Below, in pieces: positions 32,802 through 41,191 of a stretch of DNA of 48,410 bases (within the stretch, counting starts at the first letter, position 1; each line of letters starts with the position of its first letter). Both the position numbers and the translations under genes were made by a program. This DNA comes from a virus, in IMG/VR virus record IMGVR_UViG_3300025086_000047, positions 1 to 48,410 of that record. One strand, 5' to 3'. Below the pieces are notes generated by a model. It made no database searches, had not been told where the DNA came from, and saw only the letters and a program-made list of their open reading frames with translations.

Positions 32802-33340
32802 TGCCGGAAAGAGTAACAAGAGAAGAAAAAATAATTAGCCTCGCTATTGAAAAAGCAAGAAAGGCTAAGGAAGAATTAAGCGCAAAAAAGAGAATGAACA
32901 TAGAACCTACTCAAGTAAAAGAAGTAGATACTAGCGTAGAGGAAGTTAAGATTAAGCGACCTAAAGTACAAGATGCTTCTAAGATTACTAACCAAACCCG
33001 AAAAGATGAAGGGTATGGTTTAGCCGGTGAGAGTTTGAAAAAGGCAGAAAGAACAATAGAGCAAGATAATGAATCCTATGCTAGAGCAGTTAAGCAACTC
33101 GAAAATGAATTTAAAGTTGCCATCAAAGAGATAAAGGCTTTTGGGAGAGTAGGAGCGTATGCGGGGAGAGAACCTAGTCTAAAGGAATTAGAAAACGCAC
33201 TTAAGGGCATGGAAATTAATCTTGATAGAAAAGAATACAACAATTCTAGGATAAGACAGGGTAAGGAAAATATGCCAAGTTATAGCGAATATAAAACAAG
33301 CCTAGAAACCCCCGAAGAAAGAGCAAGAAAAGTTAGTTGA
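32801..33340 (+). CDS. Hypothetical helical basic protein, 179 aa
   Basis: A 179-residue charged protein starting MPERVTREEKIISLAIEKAR. Central helices (ESLKKAERTIEQDNESYARA) could form a coiled coil. There is no tag and no recognised motif. Its ATG shares a base with the upstream stop (TAATG). Confidence 0.66.
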   Translation: MPERVTREEKIISLAIEKARKAKEELSAKKRMNIEPTQVKEVDTSVEEVKIKRPKVQDASKITNQTRKDEGYGLAGESLKKAERTIEQDNESYARAVKQLENEFKVAIKEIKAFGRVGAYAGREPSLKELENALKGMEINLDRKEYNNSRIRQGKENMPSYSEYKTSLETPEERARKVS

Positions 33341-33346
33341 TGTTTC

Positions 33347-35896
33347 ATGCCACTCCTTATTGAGAAGGATAAGTCAATATCCACAGATATTCTAAGACTC
33401 TTTGAAAGAACGAGAGTTGCTTATCTTTCAGCAAGAACCGACCCAAAGGAATACGGTTCTAAATGGAGAAACGCAGTAAATAAAATTAAAGAAGCATATG
33501 AAATGACAGATGCTCTTTCAAAAGAACTCAAGGATTATATTGATGAAGACTTATTAGAATCAAATGATGTTTCCGACCCAACAACAAACAATGCCGAAAA
33601 ATTATATCAAGGAATTAAAGCACTAAGGTATTCTTCGGAAGAAGTTAGTGACCCCTTCGCTAAAAAATTCAAAGGTAGTGTATTAGAAGCATTATTAGAA
33701 TCACCCGAACTTATGATTAAGTTTGTTCACTATGCTATTAGAGAAGATGACAAGGCATTACCTAAAGAAGCCTATTCAATTAAAGACATGAAGCCCGATG
33801 ATATTACTGAAGGCTTAACTGGACTAGACTTAGAAGTTGATGATGTTGCACTTTACATCATAGAGCATTATGGCGACGATAAAGATTCTAAAAAGGTGGA
33901 GTCTAAGGTGAAGGCCGCTATGAATATGCTAGAATTAATATTCTTATCTAAGAATACTAAAGAAGAGTGGCTTGAACTAGAAGATATAGACACAGATGCA
34001 GACGAAACTAAAGCCAAGGATGAAACTGATAAAGATAAAAAAACTATCTTGAAAGAAAAGAAATCCGATGAAGAGAAAGCCCAAAGTGATTTTATTATTC
34101 CTAACAAACCAATGTATAGGATATTTACAATAGAAGATATGAATGAACTAAAAGGATTTAGTGGAGAATACTATGTCCAAGAAAAATATGATGGATTTAG
34201 AATACAACTTCATAAAATAGATAAGAATATTAAAGTCTATGATTATACAGGTAAAGATATATCTAGTAAGTGTAAAGATGCAATAGAAGAATTAGAAAAG
34301 AAACAATTTGGAGACTGTATACTAGATGCTTCCTTGGTTTTATTTGACGGAGAAGATTCTCTTAAAAGAAAAGAAGCGGTAGAATACTTAGAAGGAAAGA
34401 GAGAAGGCAAGGCTAGAATCCATGTGTTTGACATTATGAGACACAACGAAGAAAATCTCATGGAAGATACATTACAAAACAGAATGCAAATAATGTTCAA
34501 TAACTATTCTATACATTCTAGTGAAGCCTTAACATTCCCATCTAAAAAAGATACAAGAGTGGCTGATAGTCTAAAGGATGTTGAAGAATATGCTAAGAAG
34601 ATTATGGAAATGCCTACTGCTGAAGGTGCTATGATTAAAGACTCTACATCAACTTACTACTTAGGAACAAAGAAAAACCCTAAGTGGATTAGATGGAAGC
34701 CTTTTGTTGAGTTAGATTTAATTGTACTTGATAAGAAAAAGAGTGGTTCTAACTTTTCTTACAAGTTAGGGGCGGGGCCAGTTGAAGAAGATGGTGAAAA
34801 AATAGAAGGCGTAAACTATCTTAATGTAGGTAGTGCTACTAATACTAAAGTTTCAGCAGATGTCGGAGAAGTTGTTAGAGTTTCTATTGATAAGGTAAAA
34901 GAAGTTAAGGGCAAGCCAGTTGTTTATTCAGCGAAGATAAATGAAATTGCTGAAAGTAAGGCACCGGATAAGTTAGTTACACTACAAATGCTAATCAACG
35001 ATACTGATAAGTCTTTGAAATATAATGTAGAAGAAGTAGAGAAAGGTATTGTAGTTTCTGACCATATTCACGGCGAAGCCAATATTATAATCAAAGGAGA
35101 TATGGATGGTTTTACTATCTATGGATTTGAAGAAGACAATCTAATGGCTAAGAATGCACTAATGGATTTAGACCTGTGGAAAGAACAGGCAGAAGAAATA
35201 ATGAAAACAAAACAATCTAAACTTACTGTTGCTATATTTAATTTCTTAAAGGAAAAGGGCGCACAAGTACCGAAAGTTGTTCATAATTTCTTAGTTAAAA
35301 ATCACAAAAAAGAATATCAAGACATACTAGAAAGTAAAGAAAGTCGAGTTAAAGACTGGTTTGAAAACAGGGATGGAATATCTTTTGATGTTAAAACGAA
35401 AAAGTTGTTTGCTGAACATGATAAGATATTGATGGACACCATTAAGAAAGAGTATGAAACTCCCGAAAAATACAGAAGTGGTGAGTTTAAGATATATCTT
35501 AGAGATGATGATAACCTAAATATTGTTATGAAGTTGGGCGATGAAAGCATAAACTGGATGGTTAGATTAGATAGCAAAGATGACATCTTTGAATTGTTTG
35601 GTAAAGCCGGTAAGTTCCCTGCTATTGTTGCTAAGAATATATCTAAGCGTAAAGTCATTGATAGTGGAGATGTTAAATTAGGCGTTCAAAAGGAAGGCTA
35701 CCATGAGTATTTCTTAGATGGTAATAAGTTTGAAACTAAACTTCATGTTAGAATGCTTGAAGTTAAAGGAAAAAGAATGTGGCTAGCATGGACAGGCTAT
35801 GAACAAAAACCTGCTGATACTGATAGTGATAGAGGACTATGGAATATTTATGAAGATAAATACAGTAGTCTTGAATTACCTCCAAAAGACGACTAA
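33347..35896 (+). CDS. ATP-dependent DNA ligase-like protein in head module, 849 aa
   Basis: The core at residues about 265-455 matches the nucleotidyltransferase domain of ATP-dependent ligases: motif I EKYDGFR with K280 as nucleophile, then VFDIM (motif III-like), motif IV EGAMIKDS (426-433) and motif V WIRWKPF (447-453). The usual DGE motif reads LDASLV, so the metal-binding Glu is replaced by Ser. An OB-fold-like part follows. The N-terminal 260 and C-terminal 300 residues are extra; the C-terminus weakly recalls LigD phosphoesterase modules. Its place between portal and protease is unusual. No ribosome site is visible. Confidence 0.75.
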   Translation: MPLLIEKDKSISTDILRLFERTRVAYLSARTDPKEYGSKWRNAVNKIKEAYEMTDALSKELKDYIDEDLLESNDVSDPTTNNAEKLYQGIKALRYSSEEVSDPFAKKFKGSVLEALLESPELMIKFVHYAIREDDKALPKEAYSIKDMKPDDITEGLTGLDLEVDDVALYIIEHYGDDKDSKKVESKVKAAMNMLELIFLSKNTKEEWLELEDIDTDADETKAKDETDKDKKTILKEKKSDEEKAQSDFIIPNKPMYRIFTIEDMNELKGFSGEYYVQEKYDGFRIQLHKIDKNIKVYDYTGKDISSKCKDAIEELEKKQFGDCILDASLVLFDGEDSLKRKEAVEYLEGKREGKARIHVFDIMRHNEENLMEDTLQNRMQIMFNNYSIHSSEALTFPSKKDTRVADSLKDVEEYAKKIMEMPTAEGAMIKDSTSTYYLGTKKNPKWIRWKPFVELDLIVLDKKKSGSNFSYKLGAGPVEEDGEKIEGVNYLNVGSATNTKVSADVGEVVRVSIDKVKEVKGKPVVYSAKINEIAESKAPDKLVTLQMLINDTDKSLKYNVEEVEKGIVVSDHIHGEANIIIKGDMDGFTIYGFEEDNLMAKNALMDLDLWKEQAEEIMKTKQSKLTVAIFNFLKEKGAQVPKVVHNFLVKNHKKEYQDILESKESRVKDWFENRDGISFDVKTKKLFAEHDKILMDTIKKEYETPEKYRSGEFKIYLRDDDNLNIVMKLGDESINWMVRLDSKDDIFELFGKAGKFPAIVAKNISKRKVIDSGDVKLGVQKEGYHEYFLDGNKFETKLHVRMLEVKGKRMWLAWTGYEQKPADTDSDRGLWNIYEDKYSSLELPPKDD

Positions 35897-35916
35897 TGGT
35901 TTAAAATAACCGTGTG

Positions 35917-35946
35917 TATTATATATCAAAAGGAAATTTTTTCTTT
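35917..35946 (+). promoter_or_regulatory. Internal promoter before protease/capsid genes
   Basis: TATTATATATC (about 35917-35927) is a strong TATA box. TTG at 35947 is about 25 bases downstream and ATG at 35956 slightly further. AAGGA lies at 35930. A separate promoter would allow high expression of the capsid genes. A short T-run (35937-35948) may also end upstream transcripts. Confidence 0.5.
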
Positions 35947-37173
35947 TTGAGCGAAATGTCATCGGCAGTATTAGCAACGAGAAATGATGGGTTCTCCATC
36001 CTCAAGGCTAGAACTGATGATTTAATGATTGGTGGCTATGCTAGCATAGAGATAGTTGATAAGCAAAACGACTTAATCACACTAAAGGCACTTAATGAAG
36101 CAGTTACTAAATTTATGGGAGACTCTAAATTTAGAAATGTTATGACAAACCATTCCAATGTTCAAGTTGGAGAAGTTGTAGATTCTTATAGAGACACTAC
36201 AGGAAGACTTTGGAAATCCGAAGTAGATGATGTAGGTTTCTTTGTAGTAATTAAACTACGAGACGATATAGAAAAAGCCAAAGAAGTTGGCAGAAACATT
36301 CGCAAAGGGTCATTAAGGTCTTTTAGCATAGGAGGCCAAGCCCTCCAAAAAGTAAAGAAAAGCCATGAAAACTTGGGTGAGTATAATGAAATCAGCAAGT
36401 TAGAGTTGCATGAAATTACTATATGCGAAAAAGGAATTAATCCCGAAGCGAGGTTCGATATTTTGAAACAAGATAAAGGAGACATAAACATGAGTGAAAA
36501 ACTAGAAAAAGCATTAGCGGAGTTAGATACTTTGCTAGAAGAAGTAAATACGCTTCGTAAAGAAGAAGAGATAGACCTGAAAGAAGAAGAGATGGCTGAT
36601 GAAACAGAAATGGGCGACTACGGTATGGACAAGGAAGATGAAGAAGACATGGAAATGGCTGATGAAACAGAAATGGGCGAATACCAAGATGATGAAACCA
36701 AGGCTTACTTAAGAACTCTTGATGGTGCAGGAAACCAAATTGGAGAACCTGCTGACCGTATTGTTATTAACAACGGTAAGCCAACTTCATCCGATATGCC
36801 AGTCGTAAAGGCTTTTGGTAACGGTGAATTTGACACACTAGATTTGTCAGTTGGAAACATCGAGAAGGCTTACGAGGCTTTCCGACAAGAGCAGTTAGAA
36901 ACTCTTGCTTATGATAACCTAAAGAAATCATTTGAAGCAAGATTCGCTACTGAAATTACATCAAGAGAAAACACAATCGCAAAGCAAAACTATGATGCCG
37001 CTAGCGAGATTGCTTCTCTTAAGGATGAATTTACACAACTAAGGAAATCATTGACCGCAGAAAAGGAAACTATTCTAAAGGCTCAAGAAGAATCCGCAGT
37101 AAAACTCCCAAGTATGGATGAAATGGCTAACATGGATTGGTCGGACATTCACAAAATGGTAGGAGGAATTTAA
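35947..37173 (+). CDS. XkdF-like prohead protease with acidic scaffold tail
   Basis: The N-terminal 175 residues match XkdF-type prohead serine proteases: GYASIEIVDKQNDLITLKAL, then TNHSNVQVG with H69, then RSFSIGG with S125/S127. Residues after about 180 form an acidic scaffold-like region with a duplicated MADETEMG[DE]Y unit and coiled coils. The C-terminus is MANMDWSDIHKMVGGI, with a tag-like motif. I place the start at TTG 35947; ATG 35956 is possible, and the GTG at 35914 lies upstream of the TATA box. It should cleave scaffold and head proteins during maturation. Confidence 0.85.
   Translation: MSEMSSAVLATRNDGFSILKARTDDLMIGGYASIEIVDKQNDLITLKALNEAVTKFMGDSKFRNVMTNHSNVQVGEVVDSYRDTTGRLWKSEVDDVGFFVVIKLRDDIEKAKEVGRNIRKGSLRSFSIGGQALQKVKKSHENLGEYNEISKLELHEITICEKGINPEARFDILKQDKGDINMSEKLEKALAELDTLLEEVNTLRKEEEIDLKEEEMADETEMGDYGMDKEDEEDMEMADETEMGEYQDDETKAYLRTLDGAGNQIGEPADRIVINNGKPTSSDMPVVKAFGNGEFDTLDLSVGNIEKAYEAFRQEQLETLAYDNLKKSFEARFATEITSRENTIAKQNYDAASEIASLKDEFTQLRKSLTAEKETILKAQEESAVKLPSMDEMANMDWSDIHKMVGGI
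36591..36682 (+). repeat. Duplicated acidic segment in protease tail
   Basis: ATGGCTGATGAAACAGAAAT occurs near 36591 and again near 36655, giving two MADETEMG units 21 residues apart. The near-identity at the DNA level suggests a recent internal duplication. Confidence 0.75.
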
Positions 37174-37174
37174 G

Positions 37175-38512
37175 ATGACAGGATATATTAATACAATCGC
37201 AGACTTAGAAGCAAGCACATATGGAATAAACAATCTACCTGCCGGTAATGCTCTTTTGAAGCAAGCCGGTGCTATTGGTGGAATACACACAGGACACGAT
37301 GGTTCTCCGGCATTCTCCGGTAGTGCTGTTAGTGATGTATCTGCACTATACAATATTGTTTACGGACAAAAAGTATGGTCAATGTTGAATAGAGAAGTTA
37401 ATGCTCTTTCAATGATTTCAAAAAGACCTTACAGTTCTAGCGGATGGAGAGTTCTACAATCACGACCTGCCGGTGGAAGCGGTAACTTGTTTACTGTTGA
37501 TGCAACAGGTAATGCAACACTAGGAGAATTAGGTTCGGATAACCCAAGAGCAGACCTTATTGGTGGTGTTCCTGAAAATGCAGGACTTTCAACTGCGGCT
37601 GACGGACTTGGCCCAATTGCACCAACTTATGCACAACTCAACATGAGTCCTAAAGTAGTTGCACACCAATTTGATTTCAGTGAACTTGCTATGGAAATGG
37701 CACAAATTGATGATGGTATTGGCGATATTAGAGCGCAAATGCGTGAAGATATGGGTAAGCACCATGCAGAAGTTCAAAACAAAATGTTGGTTATGCCACT
37801 AGAGCATTATGGTGAATCATCCGCTATGCCAAATATCGGTAACAACTATACTTCTCTAAACAAGGTTATTACTTCAAGAGCAGAACTACTAGCAATTGAT
37901 GGCGGAGTTATCGCAACTGATACCGCTTCCGCTTCTAACGCACTAGGAAAAATTTACGGTAGAGAGAGATTTACTGCCGCTTCTTTCCTTGATGCAGAAG
38001 TAGACTTTGGTAGTGGATATGCTAGTGGTGATGTTCGTTCATTAACCCTAACAAGACTTAACGATATGATTAGAAACCTAAGACTATCCGGCGGTTCTCC
38101 AAAGGTTATTCTAACTGGATATGATACTATTCAAGCAATCGCTGACTTGCTACAAAGTCAAGAAAGATTCATGGATAGAAAAGAAATCGTACCAACCGTA
38201 AACGGTGTTAGAGGAACAAAGGGTCAAGAAGTTGGATTTAGAGTTGCTACTTATTACGATTTGCCACTTATTCCTGTAAAGGACATGTGCCAAACAGGTA
38301 GTGCTTCAACAAAACTAAGCGACTTATTATTCCTTGATACAGACCACCTATGGCTATCCGTTATGAAGCCAACTCAATACTTTGAAGATGGTATTGCTAA
38401 CGGAAATCCATTCGGTGTTGGAACTCTAGGTAACAGGGCATTATACAGAACAATTGGTGAAGTAGGATGTTCATTCTTTAGAGGACAAGGAAAAATAACA
38501 AACATACAATGA
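37175..38512 (+). CDS. Major capsid protein, HK97-fold
   Basis: The shell protein of the head, 445 residues, directly after the protease as in HK97-type phages. The pattern fits the fold: an N-terminal arm, a long helix (QFDFSELAMEMAQIDDGIGD), and P- and A-domain segments (RLSGGSPKVILTGYDTIQAI; GFRVATYYDLPLIPVKDMCQ). Its codon and residue composition (Gly, Ala and Ser rich) differs from the Lys/Glu-rich neighbours, as expected for a structural shell. AGGAGGAATTTAAG precedes the ATG. The assignment rests on context plus pattern, not on an alignment. Confidence 0.88.
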   Translation: MTGYINTIADLEASTYGINNLPAGNALLKQAGAIGGIHTGHDGSPAFSGSAVSDVSALYNIVYGQKVWSMLNREVNALSMISKRPYSSSGWRVLQSRPAGGSGNLFTVDATGNATLGELGSDNPRADLIGGVPENAGLSTAADGLGPIAPTYAQLNMSPKVVAHQFDFSELAMEMAQIDDGIGDIRAQMREDMGKHHAEVQNKMLVMPLEHYGESSAMPNIGNNYTSLNKVITSRAELLAIDGGVIATDTASASNALGKIYGRERFTAASFLDAEVDFGSGYASGDVRSLTLTRLNDMIRNLRLSGGSPKVILTGYDTIQAIADLLQSQERFMDRKEIVPTVNGVRGTKGQEVGFRVATYYDLPLIPVKDMCQTGSASTKLSDLLFLDTDHLWLSVMKPTQYFEDGIANGNPFGVGTLGNRALYRTIGEVGCSFFRGQGKITNIQ

Positions 38513-38523
38513 GGTGAAGAAAT

Positions 38524-38790
38524 ATGGCATTTAGTTATACAATAGAAAACGAGCAAATATTAGAAGGAAACATGAAGATTGTCTATGGAACATGGAACGC
38601 AGACTCGGTAACAGGTGGCGACATCGTTACTGGATTAAGTCGAGTTGATGTGTGTGTTCTAGGACATACAGGTTCAGCAGTAGAAGCGGCGGCGGCAGTT
38701 GTCAATGAAACACTACCTTTGGCTAGTGGTTCAGTAACAATTGTAACAACAAGCGGTGATACTGGAACTTTCATAGCAATTGGACAGTAA
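38524..38790 (+). CDS. Small beta-rich protein, candidate head decoration, 88 aa
   Basis: An 88-residue protein with alternating beta strands (KIVYGTWNADSVTGGDIVTG; SGSVTIVTTSGDTGTFIAIG) and few charges, typical of head-decoration or minor capsid proteins. GAGGTGAAGAAAT precedes the ATG. Its place just after the capsid gene supports the role, but no family is proven. Confidence 0.65.
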   Translation: MAFSYTIENEQILEGNMKIVYGTWNADSVTGGDIVTGLSRVDVCVLGHTGSAVEAAAAVVNETLPLASGSVTIVTTSGDTGTFIAIGQ

Positions 38791-38801
38791 GGTGATTAAT
38801 A

Positions 38802-39146
38802 ATGGCACTAACAGTAACATTATTAGCAGACCATAAAGGAGTTACCCGACCAAAAGTTAGTGGTGATGAATATGTGGTTGATGCACTAATAGATATGGAC
38901 ACTTACGCTTCCGGCGGTTTAGAAGTATTGGCTTCAGCACTTGGTCTATCAACAGTTACTCAAGTCATAGTTACAGGACAAGATTCAGTAGTTGGATTAG
39001 TTGTTCCCGAAGTATCAGCAACAGGTTTGTATGCAGGAACTACCTCATTCAAACTTAATGTGATAATCGGAACAAGCGGTGCTAACGAAGAAGGCGGTTC
39101 AGTGGACTTTGGCTCGGTTAGAGTAAGAGTTTATGGAAACCTTTGA
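38802..39146 (+). CDS. Beta-rich protein, candidate head decoration, 114 aa
   Basis: A 114-residue protein of beta strands and Gly/Ser/Val residues (GGLEVLASALGLSTVTQVIV). The end (GGSVDFGSVRVRVYGNL) is strand-like. Ribosome site AAGGTGATTAAT. Similar in style to the preceding gene; both could form a decoration layer on the capsid. Confidence 0.63.
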   Translation: MALTVTLLADHKGVTRPKVSGDEYVVDALIDMDTYASGGLEVLASALGLSTVTQVIVTGQDSVVGLVVPEVSATGLYAGTTSFKLNVIIGTSGANEEGGSVDFGSVRVRVYGNL

Positions 39147-39156
39147 GGTGGCTTGA

Positions 39157-39513
39157 TTGGTAACAGTTAGATTAACTGATAACTCAAAAATCGGTAGACT
39201 TAACATTACACCAAAGCAAGAAATAACAAGGAAAGAAGAAGCGACAGTCTCAGTAAAATGGGCTGTCCTTCGTCTTTCCGACCCAAATTATTTCTTTAGT
39301 TTTAGTGAAGAAGACCGTGAAGAGTTATTAGAACTTAATGAAAAACTAGTTCTAATGGGTTGTAAGGAAACAGGAAAAGATATTTCAACTGTTAAAGAAT
39401 TAGCAGACGAACTACTTCCTAAGAAAGAAGTTATTCGTAAGAAACCAACTCCTAAACCTAAGCCAAAGCCTAAGCCTAAAGCAAAAACTCCTTCTAAAAC
39501 AAAGAAAGAGTAA
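39157..39513 (+). CDS. Protein with Pro-Lys repeat tail, 118 aa, TTG start
   Basis: The start is TTG with GAGGTGGC before it. The N-terminal 85 residues are alpha/beta (MVTVRLTDNSKIGRLN; EEDREELLELNEKLVLMGCK). The tail is KPTPKPKPKPKPKAK, a KP repeat encoded by repeated CCTAAR codons. Such tails resemble flexible linkers that bind DNA or other virion proteins. Family unknown. Confidence 0.65.
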   Translation: MVTVRLTDNSKIGRLNITPKQEITRKEEATVSVKWAVLRLSDPNYFFSFSEEDREELLELNEKLVLMGCKETGKDISTVKELADELLPKKEVIRKKPTPKPKPKPKPKAKTPSKTKKE

Positions 39514-39565
39514 TCGCTACATTAAATAGGTGGAGTCTTTCTCCATAGATTGAACAGGTGATAGT

Positions 39566-39871
39566 ATGGCGGGCATAGGCGGTTGTAGAAGTAGTGGCGT
39601 ATTAGGGGCAAGTGCGATTGTAAGTAGTGAAAACGCTAAGTTAATTAGCATTCATGCGGCAATTACAATTGCTTCTAATGCGGCAGTTACAATTAAGGTT
39701 TTTAATGGAACGGATAATACCGGAACAGAAGTAGCGAGAATACATCATAGCGTTACAGGACATTATAATCTTGAATACGATATGCATGGGGTTCTGTGTA
39801 GGAGTGGAATATTCTTGGAAGTAACAGAAGGAGGAACTTCTACGGCCAATGTTTCTGTCGAGTTCAACTGA
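39566..39871 (+). CDS. Beta-rich small structural protein, 101 aa
   Basis: A Gly/Ala/Ser-rich protein (MAGIGGCRSSGVLGASAIVS) with predicted beta strands, no coiled coil, and two Cys. It resembles jelly-roll-like or decoration proteins of phage heads. AGGTGATAGT precedes the ATG. A small hairpin TGGAG-tcttt-CTCCA lies upstream (39531-39545). Confidence 0.62.
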   Translation: MAGIGGCRSSGVLGASAIVSSENAKLISIHAAITIASNAAVTIKVFNGTDNTGTEVARIHHSVTGHYNLEYDMHGVLCRSGIFLEVTEGGTSTANVSVEFN

Positions 39872-39880
39872 GGTTTTATT

Positions 39881-40288
39881 ATGGCGGCACTAAGTCAAGA
39901 CACAAGATTAGTTATGACAATTTTATTTGTCGGAACAGTTAGCGGAGCGAATGTATATTTCTATTCTGCTTATGGATTAAATTTCCCTTACGGAGCATTA
40001 GCACATTCTGTTCTGTTTGGACTTATTACGGTGGGTGGAATAATGGTTATGAAAGCATTGTTTGACCTATCACTAAACGATAAGATTGAGATACGATTAC
40101 TAGACAGACAGATAGAAAATCATTTTCAAAGACTACAAAGAGAAGAACAAATTAAATCTAAACTACAAGATAGTATGAAGCAGTTCGGTACAGTAAGGCG
40201 TGAAAACTGGCGAAGTGGGGTCATGGCTACTGAAGACTACGACGATAATACAATAGGAAATGAATTCTTAGCAACTATACAACAATAG
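39881..40288 (+). CDS. Membrane protein with two spans and coiled-coil tail, 135 aa
   Basis: Residues about 9-30 (LVMTILFVGTVSGANVYFYS) and 37-60 (GALAHSVLFGLITVGGIMVM) are hydrophobic, so two transmembrane helices are predicted. The rest is a charged helix (KIEIRLLDRQIENHFQRLQR) with polar end, predicted on the same side as the N-terminus. It is the first of two membrane proteins directly before the GTPase gene. Confidence 0.7.
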   Translation: MAALSQDTRLVMTILFVGTVSGANVYFYSAYGLNFPYGALAHSVLFGLITVGGIMVMKALFDLSLNDKIEIRLLDRQIENHFQRLQREEQIKSKLQDSMKQFGTVRRENWRSGVMATEDYDDNTIGNEFLATIQQ

Positions 40289-40299
40289 GTTGTGGTTGA

Positions 40300-40518
40300 T
40301 TGGTCTTTGGCGACATAATGGGCTTTAGTGAGTCCGACTATGTATATAATCAAAGTCGGGCGCACTCGGCAGATATGTTCTTCATAAAAATGAAGATGTA
40401 TTTTTGGGGAAGTTGTGTTGGATTATCAGCATTTTTGATAGGCAATATCATGGGAGTCTTTGACATCAATATAATGGGTTGGATTATAGCGAGGGCAAAA
40501 GATATTTGGGGGCATTAA
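40300..40518 (+). CDS. Small single-span membrane protein, 72 aa
   Basis: The TTG at 40300 is the favoured start; ATG at 40318 is an alternative. One hydrophobic segment (MYFWGSCVGLSAFLIGNIMG) lies near residues 32-52, followed by an amphipathic end (NIMGWIIARAKDIWG). It stops immediately before the GTPase ATG, so coupling is likely. Confidence 0.62.
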   Translation: MVFGDIMGFSESDYVYNQSRAHSADMFFIKMKMYFWGSCVGLSAFLIGNIMGVFDINIMGWIIARAKDIWGH

Positions 40519-41181
40519 ATGTCCATAATGACGGGCTTCGCCATACTAGTTGGTGAAGCAATAATAGGCTTTTACAAAAAAGTTCATGCAATTAATTTTG
40601 GAGTTTATGGTTCTACAATGGTTGGTAAAACAACCCTAAGCCACCAACTTAGAACAAGGGGGGAAGTTCCCACAATAAAAGACAGAACCGTTGGTTTACA
40701 TAGAGCCACTAGAAAGAATGTTAAGATTGATGGTAGTTCTCACACAATTAAGAGTGCTGACTTGGGAGGGGAAGCAATCTACTGGAAAGAATGGGTTAAA
40801 GATATGCAAAAGCGTAAAGTAAGATATATTATTTTTATGATAGACCACAGGCATTTAGATTCCCCTTCTAATTTAGACCATCAACTAGCATGGAAATTTT
40901 TAGTAGATACTATTGTAGCAGATAGATGGCCTTCGGGCAAAAAGAAAAAAGAAACAGACTATCCTATGGCAGTTGGTATATGGGGAAATAAATATGATAT
41001 GTGGGGAGAGAAGTATAAAAGTGACAATCCTATAGACAAACATGAAATATTTGAACCTTTTAAGTATGGAATGAGGCAGTTAAATGACAAGGGAATACCT
41101 TGTTTCAAATATATAGTATCGGCTAAGTCCGACCCTGAGATGGTGTATAAAGGAATAACCACTATGATAAAGGATTATTGA
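40519..41181 (+). CDS. Arf-like small GTPase, 220 aa
   Basis: A small GTP-binding protein of the Ras/Arf superfamily. All five G motifs are present: G1 GSTMVGKT (31-38), G2 Thr57 in KDRTVGL, G3 DLGGE (81-85), G4 NKYD (157-160) and G5 VSAK (about residues 202-205). The DLGG form and the strand pattern after it are Arf-like. At the position of the Arf catalytic Gln there is Glu85, so GTP hydrolysis may be slow. A hydrophobic N-terminal helix (residues 3-19) could contact a membrane. Two membrane-protein genes lie directly upstream. Such a GTPase is unusual in a virus structural operon. Confidence 0.83.
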   Translation: MSIMTGFAILVGEAIIGFYKKVHAINFGVYGSTMVGKTTLSHQLRTRGEVPTIKDRTVGLHRATRKNVKIDGSSHTIKSADLGGEAIYWKEWVKDMQKRKVRYIIFMIDHRHLDSPSNLDHQLAWKFLVDTIVADRWPSGKKKKETDYPMAVGIWGNKYDMWGEKYKSDNPIDKHEIFEPFKYGMRQLNDKGIPCFKYIVSAKSDPEMVYKGITTMIKDY

Positions 41182-41191
41182 GGAATGAAAG

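Noticed and set aside
37175-39146. Integrase attachment site or provirus boundary
   Set aside because: No integrase, tRNA gene or direct-repeat boundary is visible anywhere in the window.
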